Below are positions 10,194 to 18,072 of a stretch of DNA of 32,074 nt, one piece after another; position 1 is the first letter of the stretch; every line of letters begins with the position of its first letter. The position numbers and the translations under genes are program-made. Under the pieces are notes generated by a model. It saw only the letters and a list, made by a program, of their open reading frames with translations, ran no database searches and was not told where the DNA came from. Origin of the DNA: Jatrophihabitans sp. (GTDB taxonomy: Bacteria; Actinomycetota; Actinomycetes; Mycobacteriales; Jatrophihabitantaceae); contig JAICIE010000027.1 in NCBI GenBank assembly GCA_025924515.1, positions 1 to 32,074 of the forward strand. Direction: 5' to 3'.

Positions 10194-11108
10194 TCAAGAC
10201 GCAGGTAGGCGCGGCCGGGACTGCAACTGCGCCCGGACGTCGGCGGGCCGGTCCGTCGCGATGTAGTCGACGCCCAACGCGCAGGCGACGTCCAAGTCGG
10301 CCGGCTCGTTGACGGTCCACGTGTAGATCCGGCGGCCGCGCGCGTGCGACCGGCGCACCAGATCGGGGTTGGCCCGCAGCAGCCCCACCCACGGTCCGAG
10401 GATCGGCACCCCTCCCGGCACGACCACCCGGGCGGCCGGGGCGAGGACCCGCTCGAACAGCTGCACCACCGGTAGTTCGGGTTCGAGAAGCCGGACCCGC
10501 CGCAGCGCGATGGGAGCGAAGCTCATCACCATCGCGCGGGGGGCCGGGCGTCCTCTCCGCCGCACGCCGGGCACCATCCCGAAGCGCCGCAGCGTCAGGA
10601 CCAACCGGCGCTCGACGAGACCCTTGTAGCGGGTCGGGTGTTTCGTCTCGACGAAGACGGTGAGAGGGCGGCCGGAGTCGCTCACCAGCTCCAGCAGCCG
10701 GTCGAGGGTCAGTACGCGGCCCTCCTCGCCGCGGTCCGGCGCCACCCCCTGCAGATAGGAGCCCTGCAGGGAGGAGTCGCCGAGCACGAGCTCGTCGGCA
10801 GAGTCGGGCAGATCTTGGTGCCAGGACGAGAAGTCGAGCTCCGACAGCGTCTTGAGGTCGAATTCGCTCACGACTCCGCGTCCGTCGGACGTGCGGTCGA
10901 CCGTCCGGTCGTGCACACACACCAGATGCCCGTCGCGGGTGAGTCGCACGTCGCACTCGAGCGCGTCAGCCCCGCTCTCGATCGCCCGCCGGTATGCGCC
11001 GAGGGTGTGCTCGGCGGCCCGCCAGGACGCACCTCGATGCGCGACGACGAGTGGGCGGGCCGGCACCGGCACCGCTTGGCGGCGCGCCGCGGGTCTCACA
11101 ATGCTCAT
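10194..11108 (-). CDS. Glycerophosphodiester phosphodiesterase family protein
   Basis: The 304-residue protein carries the GDPD TIM-barrel signatures. These are VVAHRGAS with catalytic His24-Arg25, Glu33 in AAEHT, the metal ligands Glu51 and Asp53 in ALECDVRLTRDG, the second histidine in CVHDRTVDRTSDG (His66), FVETKH, and the C-terminal IYTWTVNEPADLDVACALGVDYIATDRP. The family hydrolyses deacylated phospholipids to glycerol 3-phosphate and an alcohol. There is no signal peptide or lipobox, so a cytoplasmic location is inferred. The start is ATG 11108, without a clear Shine-Dalgarno. It lies 47 nt downstream of the rhodanese gene and may belong to the same transcript. Confidence 0.92.
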   Translation of the reverse strand: MSIVRPAARRQAVPVPARPLVVAHRGASWRAAEHTLGAYRRAIESGADALECDVRLTRDGHLVCVHDRTVDRTSDGRGVVSEFDLKTLSELDFSSWHQDLPDSADELVLGDSSLQGSYLQGVAPDRGEEGRVLTLDRLLELVSDSGRPLTVFVETKHPTRYKGLVERRLVLTLRRFGMVPGVRRRGRPAPRAMVMSFAPIALRRVRLLEPELPVVQLFERVLAPAARVVVPGGVPILGPWVGLLRANPDLVRRSHARGRRIYTWTVNEPADLDVACALGVDYIATDRPADVRAQLQSRPRLPAS

Positions 11109-11155
11109 ATTGGCGGCTATTCCCCCGCCGCGCGGTAGACCCGACGGGGTGTTTC

Positions 11156-11500
11156 TCAGGCCACGACCGGCGCGCCACCCGATTCACTCACCATCGGGTG
11201 CCCGGCCCGGGCCCAGGCCAGCATCCCGCCGTCGAGGTTGCGTGCGTCGTAGCCGTTGTGCGCCAGCCAGGCGGTGACCGCGGCGGAGCGGGCGCCCATC
11301 TTGCACACGACCACGATCGGCTGGTCGGCCGGCAAGGCGTCGCCGTTGTAGGCGACCGTGCTCGGCACCTGGGTCATCGGCAGGTGCACCGCGCCGTCGA
11401 TGTGCCCGGCTGCCCACTCCTCGTCCTCGCGGACGTCCAGGAGCACCGCGCCGGCCGGCAGGTCGTCGACGGACACGCTGGGGACCTCGACGGAGCTCAT
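11156..11500 (-). CDS. Rhodanese-like domain protein, single domain
   Basis: This is a 114-residue single rhodanese domain. LLDVREDEEWAAGHIDGAVHLP is the family's first signature (kept whole except its last residues), and the active-site loop is VVCKMGARSAAV with Cys66. Such domains carry a persulfide sulfur on the cysteine and act in sulfur transfer or redox signalling. The start is ATG 11500, preceded by AGGAG with a 4-nt spacer. It sits between an Fpg/Nei glycosylase (36 nt upstream) and a phosphodiesterase, in a run of minus-strand genes starting at msrA, which suggests a thiol or oxidative-stress context. The physiological sulfur donor and acceptor are unknown. Confidence 0.92.
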   Translation of the reverse strand: MSSVEVPSVSVDDLPAGAVLLDVREDEEWAAGHIDGAVHLPMTQVPSTVAYNGDALPADQPIVVVCKMGARSAAVTAWLAHNGYDARNLDGGMLAWARAGHPMVSESGGAPVVA

Positions 11501-11536
11501 CGATCTCCTGAACTGTCGGAGCGGCTGCGAGAGCCG

Positions 11537-12409
11537 CTATTTCAGCAGTCGGGACAGGCGGCGATCCGCCAGCTCCCGTCCTTCGGTCTGGCAGGTCGGG
11601 CAGTACTGGAACGACCGGTCGGCGAACGAGACCGACCGGACAGTATCGCCGCAGACCGGGCACGGCAGTCCGGCGCGGGCGTGCACCCGCAACCCGCTGC
11701 GCTTCTCGCCCTTCAACGTCGCCGCCTTCTGCCCGACCGAGCGCTGGACCGCATCGACGAGGACGGAGCGGATCGCGTCATGCAGCCGGCCGAGCTCGTC
11801 GTCGCCGAGCTTGCCGGCGATCTTGAACGGGGAGAGCCGGGCGACGTGCAGGATCTCGTCCGAGTAGGCGTTGCCGATGCCGGCGAGCACGCTCTGGTCG
11901 GTGAGAACGCGCTTGAGCTGCCCGCGCTCGTCGCGCAGCAGCTCGGCGAGCCGGTCACGCGAGACCTCGAGTGCGTCCGGACCGAGCCGGGCGATGCCGG
12001 GAACCTGGGCGACGTCGGCAACGAGGTAGACGGCCAGCCGCTTCTGCGTGCCCGCTTCGGTGAGATCGAAGCCGGACACCGCTCCGCCCTCGAACTCGGG
12101 CGACAGGTGCAGGCGGAACGCGAGCGGGCCCTTGCCGGGCCGCGGCGGTGCCGGCGGCAGGGACTCGCGCCACTGCAGCCAGCCGCCCCGGGCCAGGTGC
12201 GTGACCAGGTGCAGGTCGTCGAAGTCGACGGACAGGAACTTGCCGTACCGGGACGCTCCGCTCACCACCGCCCCGGCCAGAGCCGACAGCGGCGGATCGA
12301 ACGTCTTAACCGCGCTGAACGCCGCGGCGTCGGCGCGGACCACGGCTCGTCCGGTCGCACGCTCGCGCAGAAAGGTCGCCAGCGCTTCGACCTCGGGCAG
12401 CTCGGGCAC
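11537..12409 (-). CDS. Fpg/Nei family DNA glycosylase/AP lyase
   Basis: The 290-residue protein begins MPELPEVE, giving the catalytic Pro at position 2 and Glu3 of the family. It has the beta-hairpin lysine in GASRYGKFLS (Lys57), the helix-two-turn-helix region around LTDQSVLAGIGNAYSDEIL, and a C-terminal zinc finger with Cys250, Cys253, Cys270 and Cys273. It would excise oxidised bases and cut the abasic strand. Whether it prefers 8-oxoguanine (Fpg) or oxidised pyrimidines (Nei) cannot be read here. A 17-residue tail follows the finger. The start is GTG 12409, fixed by the requirement for proline at position 2. It starts 9 nt after the msrA stop, so the two genes are probably one operon. Confidence 0.93.
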   Translation of the reverse strand: MPELPEVEALATFLRERATGRAVVRADAAAFSAVKTFDPPLSALAGAVVSGASRYGKFLSVDFDDLHLVTHLARGGWLQWRESLPPAPPRPGKGPLAFRLHLSPEFEGGAVSGFDLTEAGTQKRLAVYLVADVAQVPGIARLGPDALEVSRDRLAELLRDERGQLKRVLTDQSVLAGIGNAYSDEILHVARLSPFKIAGKLGDDELGRLHDAIRSVLVDAVQRSVGQKAATLKGEKRSGLRVHARAGLPCPVCGDTVRSVSFADRSFQYCPTCQTEGRELADRRLSRLLK

Positions 12410-12418
12410 GGGCTCGTC

Positions 12419-13075
12419 CTAACGAGCGGCGAGCGCCTCGCGCGGGAACCGCAGTCCCGTGGTGCTGTGGCACCGGTACCCGAACGGGTTCTTCGCCAGG
12501 TACTGCTGGTGGTAGTCCTCGGCGTAGTAGAACTCGCCGAGCGGCGCGACCTCCGTGGTGATGGCGCCGTAGCCGCGGTCGGTGAGCTCCTCGGCATAGG
12601 CGGCCACGGCACGCTCGGCGACGGCCCGCTGCGCCGGCGAAGTGTAGTAGATCGCAGAGCGGTACTGGCTGCCGACATCGTTGCCCTGGCGCATGCCCTG
12701 GGTGGGGTCGTGCATCTCGAAGAACGTCGCGACGAGTTCGCCGTAGCTCACGACGGCGGGGTCGAAGACGACCAGCACGGCCTCGGTGTGGCCGGTCAGC
12801 CCCGTGCAGACCTCCTCGTACGTCGGATGGGCGGTGAGCCCGCCGGCGTAGCCGACCGCGGTCGTGAACACGCCGTCGCGCTGCCAGTACACCTCCTCGG
12901 CGCCCCAGAAGCAGCCGAGCCCGAACACCGCCGTCGCCAGGTCGTCCGGGAACGGTGGCCGGATCGGACGTCCGTTGACGTAGTGCGTCGTCGGCACGGC
13001 GAACGGGTAGTCCGGCCGGCCCGGGATCGCTCGGTCGGCATCGACCATGGTGGTCTTCGTGCGGGAGAACAGCAT
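12419..13075 (-). CDS. msrA: Peptide-methionine (S)-S-oxide reductase
   Basis: This 218-residue MsrA has the catalytic motif [13 protein letters not shown] with Cys55, then [30 protein letters not shown], and the conserved [23 protein letters not shown] kept in shorter form here: MHDPTQG and DVGSQYRS. It repairs oxidised methionine. Further cysteines are in the EEVC segment and near the C-terminus (GYRCHSTTG), candidates for resolving cysteines. The start is ATG 13075; no Shine-Dalgarno is seen, but TAACCT lies 6 nt upstream, so the message may be leaderless. It is first in a minus-strand series with the Fpg/Nei gene 9 nt downstream. Confidence 0.95.
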   Translation of the reverse strand: MLFSRTKTTMVDADRAIPGRPDYPFAVPTTHYVNGRPIRPPFPDDLATAVFGLGCFWGAEEVYWQRDGVFTTAVGYAGGLTAHPTYEEVCTGLTGHTEAVLVVFDPAVVSYGELVATFFEMHDPTQGMRQGNDVGSQYRSAIYYTSPAQRAVAERAVAAYAEELTDRGYGAITTEVAPLGEFYYAEDYHQQYLAKNPFGYRCHSTTGLRFPREALAAR

Positions 13076-13156
13076 GCTTCGAGGTTACGGAGCACGACAC
13101 CATCACTGCCAGCGGCAGAACCCGGCACGAACCCTTACCGAACGCCGAGATCGACG

Positions 13157-13162
13157 TACCCT
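13157..13162 (+). promoter_or_regulatory. Candidate -10 element of a leaderless promoter (TACCCT)
   Basis: TACCCT ends exactly 7 nt before ATG 13170. This matches the TANNNT-N7-start geometry known for leaderless actinobacterial transcripts. No convincing -35 element was seen. Confidence 0.5.
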
Positions 13163-13169
13163 CGAGGTC

Positions 13170-13451
13170 ATGACGCAGTGGGGTCTCGACACCCTCTTCA
13201 ACCCGGCCAAGCGACACATGGACGAGGAGAAGCAGCGTCTGCAGTCGACCCGCGAGGAGGCCGGCGACTCCTCCGGCGGCAAGCGCATCGACCTGGAATC
13301 CGGCAAGGTCACCATCCAGCGTCGGCGTAGACCCGGCGAGGACGCCGACGGCGAGTCCGTGGAGCCGGCTGTGGACGAGGGCGCGCCGCCGGCCGGGCGC
13401 GACGAGGACGAGGACGAGGACGGCCCCGCCGATCGCCAGCCCGAGGCGTAG
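13170..13451 (+). CDS. Small charged protein, DUF6191-like
   Basis: This 93-residue protein has no membrane segment or signal. The N-terminal third (GLDTLFNPAKRHMDEEKQRL) followed by KRIDLESGKVTIQRRRR resembles, from memory, the conserved core of small actinobacterial DUF6191 proteins; I could not verify this. The last 35 residues are acidic (DEDEDEDG) and probably disordered. ATG 13170 was chosen because the upstream frame has no conserved content and TACCCT sits 7 nt before it. A weak AGCCCG-GCT-CGGGTT hairpin overlaps the stop codon (13450-13464). Function is unknown. Confidence 0.7.
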   Translation: MTQWGLDTLFNPAKRHMDEEKQRLQSTREEAGDSSGGKRIDLESGKVTIQRRRRPGEDADGESVEPAVDEGAPPAGRDEDEDEDGPADRQPEA

Positions 13452-13566
13452 CCCGGCTCGGGTTGTCGTTTCCGAGGGCACGGCGCGCCAGCCGGCTCTG
13501 TGACGGGCAGCGCTCCTTCCGCGCCCCTCAGGAGGCCGCGCAGGCGGCTATGCCAGGGTTGACCGG

Positions 13567-14136
13567 GTGAACGTGCTCCTGATCGGTCCGCCAGGTGCGG
13601 GCAAGGGGACGCAGGGCGAGCGCCTGGCACAGCGGCTCGGCCTGGCGCACATCGCGGCCGGCGACCTGCTGCGCGAGGAGGTCCGGGCCGCCACGGCGGT
13701 CGGGCGCGAGGCCAAGGCCTACATCGACCGGGGCGATCTGGTGCCCGACGCGGTCATCCTCGACCTGGTCTTGCCGCGGGTGGTGGCCGCGGCGGCAGAC
13801 AGCGGCTATCTCCTCGACGGCTTCCCCCGGTCGGTGCCGCAGGCCCAAGAGGCGCGCTCGCTCGCCAACCGGGCCGGAGCCTCGCCGGACGTCGTCCTTT
13901 ATCTCGACGTTCCGCGCGACGAACTGGTACGGCGCATCCTCGCCCGCGCCGCCGAACAGGGCCGCAGCGACGACAACCCCGCGACGGTGCGCAACAGGCT
14001 GGCGATCTTCGACGAGGTCACCAAGCCGCTGATCGAGTACTACCGCGGCCGCGGCCTGCTGAGGGTCATCGATGCCGACCGCGATCCCGACGCGGTCACG
14101 GGGGAGATCCTGTCGGCGCTGGGCGTCGCCCAGTGA
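13567..14136 (+). CDS. adk: Adenylate kinase / nucleoside monophosphate kinase, short-lid form
   Basis: The 189-residue kinase has the P-loop GPPGAGKGT (7-15), the NMP-binding IAAGDLLREEV, the YLLDGFPRSVPQAQ signature, and the arginine-rich region with a short LID (RRILARAAEQGRSDDNPATVRNRL). The 30-residue LID insertion of long adenylate kinases is absent. The family transfers phosphate between ATP and AMP. The housekeeping copy in actinobacteria normally sits beside secY and map; that context is missing, so this is probably a paralogue. The start is GTG 13567, with CAGGGT 7 nt upstream, a weak leaderless match. The next gene starts 10 nt after its stop, linking it to the glycosyltransferase. 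Confidence 0.9.
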   Translation: MNVLLIGPPGAGKGTQGERLAQRLGLAHIAAGDLLREEVRAATAVGREAKAYIDRGDLVPDAVILDLVLPRVVAAAADSGYLLDGFPRSVPQAQEARSLANRAGASPDVVLYLDVPRDELVRRILARAAEQGRSDDNPATVRNRLAIFDEVTKPLIEYYRGRGLLRVIDADRDPDAVTGEILSALGVAQ

Positions 14137-14146
14137 CCCTCGCGGC

Positions 14147-15034
14147 GTGAGCGGCGCGGTCGACCCGGGGGTCGCGTCGGTCGCCGCCGTCGTCGTCACC
14201 CAGGGCACCCGGCCTGCCGAGCTCGCCCGCTGCCTCGGGAGCCTGCGCCGTCAGCGCGGCGTCGCGCTCGACCTGGTCGTCGTCGGCAACGGCTGGCAAC
14301 CGTCCGGGCTGCCGGACGGGGTGCGGGCGGTCGCCCTGCCGGACAACCTCGGGCCTCCGGCCGGTCGGAACGCAGGCGTTCCAGCCGTCGCCGGCAACCT
14401 GCTGTTCTTCCTCGACGACGACGCGGCCCTGGAGGACGACACCGTCCTCGCCCGGGCGGCGAGGTTGTTCGCCGGCTTTCCGCGCTGGGGGGCGGCGCAG
14501 TTCCGCATCGTCGACCCCGACGGCGCGACCCAGCGGCGCTGGGTGCCGCGGCTGCGCGTGGGCGACCCGGCTGCGAGCGGGCCGGCGTTCGCCCTGTGCG
14601 AGATGGCGGTGATGGTCCGCCGGGCGGCCTTCGACGCGGTCGGCGGCTGGCCGGACTCGTTCTTCTTCTGCCACGAGGGCGTCGACCTCACGTGGCGGCT
14701 GTGGGACGCCGGCTGGGAGGTCCGCTACGCCGCCGACCTGGTGGCCCGCCATCCGCGCACTGCGGCATCCCGGCACGGAGACCTGTTCTACCGCCTGAAC
14801 GCGCGCAATCGCGTCTGGGTGGCGCGGCGCAACCTGCCCGTCCCGCTGGTGCCCGTGTACCTGTTGCTGCGGGCGGCGCTGACCCTGGCCCGGCTGGCTG
14901 GCGATCCCGCCGCGGTGCGGGTGTGGCTCGGCGGCTTTCGCGAGGGATGGCGCACGGATCCCGGCCCGCGTCGTCCCATGCGGTGGCGGACCGCCGCCAG
15001 GCTCGCCCGGCTCGGACAACCGCCGATCGTCTGA
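14147..15034 (+). CDS. Glycosyltransferase, GT2 family (GT-A fold)
   Basis: This is a 295-residue GT2 enzyme. SVAAVVVTQGTRPAELARCL is the first strand and helix, and DNLGPPAGRNAGVPA precedes the metal-binding FLDDDAAL (Asp90-Asp92). EGVDLTWRLWDAGWEVRYAAD is the acceptor-side motif of this family. A hydrophobic stretch near 240-265 (VPLVPVYLLLRAALTLARLA) may associate with the membrane. The start is GTG 14147, 10 nt after the adenylate kinase stop; upstream codons in the frame overlap that gene and look non-coding. Sugar donor and acceptor are unknown. The neighbouring CDP-alcohol transferase and polysaccharide-type ABC exporter suggest work on a cell-surface glycan. Confidence 0.9.
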   Translation: MSGAVDPGVASVAAVVVTQGTRPAELARCLGSLRRQRGVALDLVVVGNGWQPSGLPDGVRAVALPDNLGPPAGRNAGVPAVAGNLLFFLDDDAALEDDTVLARAARLFAGFPRWGAAQFRIVDPDGATQRRWVPRLRVGDPAASGPAFALCEMAVMVRRAAFDAVGGWPDSFFFCHEGVDLTWRLWDAGWEVRYAADLVARHPRTAASRHGDLFYRLNARNRVWVARRNLPVPLVPVYLLLRAALTLARLAGDPAAVRVWLGGFREGWRTDPGPRRPMRWRTAARLARLGQPPIV

Positions 15035-15138
15035 CCTCCGTTCGCGTGGCACCAAGTCCGGCACCGTGGAACCATTTCTGCCGAAAGCAATTCGGTGCGG
15101 TCTCTGCCGGTTCTGACGCCATCCCCGAGGACACCTCT

Positions 15139-15525
15139 ATGTACGCAGGCGAGCCCAACGCGGTCCGATCGTGGACCGCTCGCCACGGGTCGGCCGTGCG
15201 GCAGTTGGTGTCCGCGCATGCCGAGTTCGTCGACGCAGTGTCCGACTTCCGGGGCGGGACCGTCCGAGGTCAGGAGCCCGCTCCTGGTCAGGGCGACCGC
15301 ATCGCCGCCGCGGCGGTGCGACTGCTCGAGGAGAGCCGCGCGGTCGCCGCACTGCCTCCCGTCCCGGACGAACAGGCACGCGATTTGGTGCAGCGTCTGG
15401 TCCAGGAGCTGCGCGCGACGGTCGACGCCGGTACATCCGATCCGGCGGTGCTGCGAGCCTTCGCGTTGCGCTCGAGCCTGGTGGTCGTGGACCTGATGGA
15501 CCGGCTGCTGCACCCCGAGGACTGA
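15139..15525 (+). CDS. Hypothetical protein, helical, 128 residues
   Basis: I do not recognise a family. The 128 residues look almost entirely alpha-helical, with repeated A/L/R/E patterns such as AVRQLVSAHAEFVDAVSDF and ARDLVQRLVQELRATVD, and no cysteine, signal peptide or membrane helix. ATG 15139 follows CGAGGA with a 7-nt spacer. The gene sits alone between a glycosyltransferase and the CDP-alcohol phosphotransferase, with 104 nt of non-coding sequence before it in which I see no clear promoter. G/C-ending codons through the frame support real coding. Confidence 0.7.
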   Translation: MYAGEPNAVRSWTARHGSAVRQLVSAHAEFVDAVSDFRGGTVRGQEPAPGQGDRIAAAAVRLLEESRAVAALPPVPDEQARDLVQRLVQELRATVDAGTSDPAVLRAFALRSSLVVVDLMDRLLHPED

Positions 15526-15552
15526 TAACCGGGCCCGCGCCGGGCCCGGCGA

Positions 15553-15558
15553 TACGTT
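15553..15558 (+). promoter_or_regulatory. Candidate -10 element of a leaderless promoter (TACGTT)
   Basis: TACGTT ends 7 nt before ATG 15566. The same hexamer at the same distance occurs before ATG 19449. The 40 nt between the upstream stop and this ATG contain no Shine-Dalgarno. Confidence 0.5.
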
Positions 15559-15565
15559 GGGCGGC

Positions 15566-16378
15566 ATGCCGGTAGTAGCTTCGCGCCCGACGATGAGCGA
15601 GTTCCGGGCCGTGGCCCAGCCGCCGGAGATCCGAGCCCGGCGCAGTGCCGAGCACTGGGTCGCCGATCTCTATCTGCGCCGGTTGTCGCCCTATCTGAGT
15701 CGCACGCTGGTCCGGGGCGGTTTCAGCGCGAACGCCGTCACCGGCCTGATGATCGGGTGCGGCTGGTGCGTGGCCGTGGCGCTGCTCGTCCCGGGGCTTC
15801 CCGGAGCGCTTTCGGCGCTCGTCCTCGGCCAGCTGCAGATGTATCTCGACTGTGCCGACGGCGAAGTGGCCCGCTGGCGGCGCAGCTTCTCGCCTGCCGG
15901 TGTGTTCCTCGACAAGGTGGGTCATTACACGACGGAAGGGCTGATCCCGGTCGCGCTCGGGGTTCGGGCCGCCGGCGGTTTCCGCGGCGACTACGGCTGG
16001 ACCACGCTGGGAGCGCTGCTGGGGCTCGTCATCGTGCTCAACAAGGTGCTCAACGACCTGGTGCACGTGTCGCGGGCCTTCGCCGGGCTGCCCCGGATCG
16101 CCGACTCACCGGAGGCGGCCCGCCCCCGGCCGGGTCGGGTGGCCTTGCTGCGTCGTGTCGCGCGCCTGCTGCCGATCCATCGGCTCTACCACTCGGTCGA
16201 GCTGACGATTCTCGCGCTCGCCGCCGCCGTCGTCGATGCGCTGGCCGGCGGCGCGCTGCACGGCCTGGCCGGGACCCGCATCCTCGTGGCCGCCTTGCTG
16301 CCGCTGTCGGTGCTCACGGTGGCCGGACACCTCGCGGCCATCCTTGCCTCGAGCCGGCTCCGCAGCGCGCCGGTGTGA
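15566..16378 (+). CDS. CDP-alcohol phosphatidyltransferase family membrane protein
   Basis: This is a 270-residue polytopic membrane protein. The family motif DxxDGxxARx8GxxxDxxxD appears at residues 95-120 as Asp95, Asp98-Gly99, Ala102-Arg103, Gly112 and Asp116, but the last position is His120 instead of Asp. The family moves a phosphoalcohol from a CDP-alcohol to an acceptor alcohol, using two metal ions at the aspartates. Helices surround the motif, and two or three more lie after residue 145. ATG 15566 is preferred because TACGTT lies 7 nt upstream; ATG 15593 is an alternative. It lies in a glycosyltransferase and exporter group, so the product may be a phosphate-linked surface glycolipid or polymer. 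Confidence 0.87.
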   Translation: MPVVASRPTMSEFRAVAQPPEIRARRSAEHWVADLYLRRLSPYLSRTLVRGGFSANAVTGLMIGCGWCVAVALLVPGLPGALSALVLGQLQMYLDCADGEVARWRRSFSPAGVFLDKVGHYTTEGLIPVALGVRAAGGFRGDYGWTTLGALLGLVIVLNKVLNDLVHVSRAFAGLPRIADSPEAARPRPGRVALLRRVARLLPIHRLYHSVELTILALAAAVVDALAGGALHGLAGTRILVAALLPLSVLTVAGHLAAILASSRLRSAPV

Positions 16379-16393
16379 CGGCGGGGGCGCGAA

Positions 16394-17200
16394 TCAATCA
16401 ACCGCCGCGGCGGCGACCTTCTGCCGGGTGCGCCGCGCGCCCGGCCGTTGCTCGGATTCGGCCTCGTACTGGGCCAGTACCTCGTCGATCGGACCGTCGG
16501 CCCGCATCTCCCCGCTTTCCAGGTACAGCCCGCGGCGGCAGAACCGGCGCAGCTGGTTCTCCGAGTGCGACACGAAGAACAAGGTCTGCCCGTTGTCGAG
16601 CAGCGACTCGATGCGCTCGAAGCACTTCTGCTTGAAGACTCGGTCGCCGACCGCGAGCACCTCGTCGACGAGAAGGATCGGCTCGTGCAGCCGGGACACC
16701 ACGGAGAACGCCAGCCGCACCTTCATCCCCGAGGAGAAGTGCTTGTACGGCGTGTCGAGGAAGTCCCCGATCTCGGCGAAGCCGACGATCTCGTCGAACT
16801 CGCCGGCGATCTCCGCGGCGGTCATGCCGTGCAGCTGGGCGACGAGGTAGATGTTCTCGCGGGCGGTGAGCTCGCCCTCGAACCCGCCGGTCAGCGCGAT
16901 CAGGGGGGCGACGCCGGCCCGGACGTCGACGGTGCCCTCGTCGGGGAGAAGGACGCCCGCGATGACGCTCAGCAGGGTTGACTTGCCCTGACCATTGCGG
17001 CCGACGACGCCGATCGCCTCGCCGGGGTAGATGTCGAAATTGACGTGCCGAAACGGCCAGAACTCATCGCCACGCATGCCGCCGGTCTGCCCCTTGAGGA
17101 CGAGCTCGCGGATGCTGCGGTGCCGGCGCCGCTTGCGCGAGAAGAGCACGCCGAGGTCGCGCACCGACACGAGCGGCTCCGTGGCGGTCGGCGCAGTCAT
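16394..17200 (-). CDS. Polysaccharide-type ABC exporter, ATP-binding subunit (Wzt/TagH-like)
   Basis: This is a 268-residue ATPase. Walker A is GRNGQGKST (67-75). The signature is the FSSGM form (155-159) typical of O-antigen and teichoic-acid exporters instead of LSGGQ, Walker B is ILLVDE (175-180), and the switch histidine is in FFVSHSENQLRRFC. There is an 18-residue basic patch before Walker A and no C-terminal carbohydrate-binding domain. ATG 17200 is fixed by AAGGAG with a 5-nt spacer and by a TGATG overlap with the permease stop, which suggests coupled translation. It would drive export of a lipid-linked glycan with the permease. Confidence 0.94.
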   Translation of the reverse strand: MTAPTATEPLVSVRDLGVLFSRKRRRHRSIRELVLKGQTGGMRGDEFWPFRHVNFDIYPGEAIGVVGRNGQGKSTLLSVIAGVLLPDEGTVDVRAGVAPLIALTGGFEGELTARENIYLVAQLHGMTAAEIAGEFDEIVGFAEIGDFLDTPYKHFSSGMKVRLAFSVVSRLHEPILLVDEVLAVGDRVFKQKCFERIESLLDNGQTLFFVSHSENQLRRFCRRGLYLESGEMRADGPIDEVLAQYEAESEQRPGARRTRQKVAAAAVD

Positions 17201-18072
17201 CAGATCTCCTTCAGGACTTGCCGCTCGAGGCGCGCGAAGATCCGCACGCCGAGCCCGAAGATCAGCACGCACACTCCCGTGGAGATGGCGACGTCGTCCC
17301 ATCGCAGTTCCGGCTTGAAGAAGGTGGCCCGGAACACCTCCATGATGCCGGTGAACGGGTTGAGCGCCTGCAGGTGCCGGAGGATGCCCAGGTGCACGTG
17401 CTGCAGCCGTTCGTCGAGCTTCTCGACGCTGAAGATGATCGGGCTGAGGTAGAACAGCACGCGAAGGATGGGCGGAACGATCCGCTCGACGTCACGCACC
17501 AAGACGGCCAGCGGGGCGAGCATCAGGGCGAGTCCGGTGGCGAGCAGCGCCGACATGAGCACACCGAGCGGCCACACCAGGATTCCGAGGGTCACCGGTG
17601 CTCGGTAGATGAGCGCGAAGGCCACCAGGATCGGCAGGCTGAACAGGTACTCCATCGCCTTCGAGCCGACGACCCGGAGCACCCAGATCTCTCGCGGCAC
17701 GTTGGACGACCGCACCATCTGCGCCTCGCTGCGCAGCGCCCGCATCGAGCCGGTGATCACGCTGCTGATCCAGAACCAGGCGAGCTGGCCCGACATGAGG
17801 AACACGATGTAGGGGTTGTAGCCGATGTGCCGCCCGATGAGCTTCACGAAGACGAACCAATAGACCAGACTCATGATCAACGGTTCGAGAACCGTCCAGA
17901 GGTAGCCGAGCGCCGAGCCGGCGTAACGCACCTTCAGGTCGCGGCCGACGAGAAGCCGGAGGATCCGCCGGAACTCCCAGACCCGCTGGACCCGGTCGAC
18001 GAGCCGCTCGTTGCCCTGTCCGGACCTGAACCCGCGCGGCCGGCTGCGCAGGGAGACCGCCGACGCGCTCAC
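17200..18072 (-). CDS. Polysaccharide-type ABC exporter, permease subunit (Wzm/TagG-like, ABC-2)
   Basis: This is a 290-residue ABC-2 membrane protein with six predicted helices. The family segment RDLKVRYAGSALGYLWTVLEP precedes TM1, VRSSNVPREIWVLRVV is the cytoplasmic coupling loop, and ILRVLFYLSPIIFS with LNPFTGIMEVFR are the usual late motifs. GTG 18072 was chosen because GAGGACGG stands 7 nt before it; the frame reaches up to a TTG at 18105 that lacks a Shine-Dalgarno. The stop shares one nucleotide with the ATPase ATG. The gene lies 177 nt from the ExoA-like glycosyltransferase upstream. The exported molecule is inferred, not shown. Confidence 0.93.
   Translation of the reverse strand: MSASAVSLRSRPRGFRSGQGNERLVDRVQRVWEFRRILRLLVGRDLKVRYAGSALGYLWTVLEPLIMSLVYWFVFVKLIGRHIGYNPYIVFLMSGQLAWFWISSVITGSMRALRSEAQMVRSSNVPREIWVLRVVGSKAMEYLFSLPILVAFALIYRAPVTLGILVWPLGVLMSALLATGLALMLAPLAVLVRDVERIVPPILRVLFYLSPIIFSVEKLDERLQHVHLGILRHLQALNPFTGIMEVFRATFFKPELRWDDVAISTGVCVLIFGLGVRIFARLERQVLKEI

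Noticed and set aside
10994-13330. A 778-codon plus-strand frame opposite the phosphodiesterase, rhodanese, glycosylase and msrA genes.
   Set aside because: It crosses four real genes on the other strand and has no recognisable domain.
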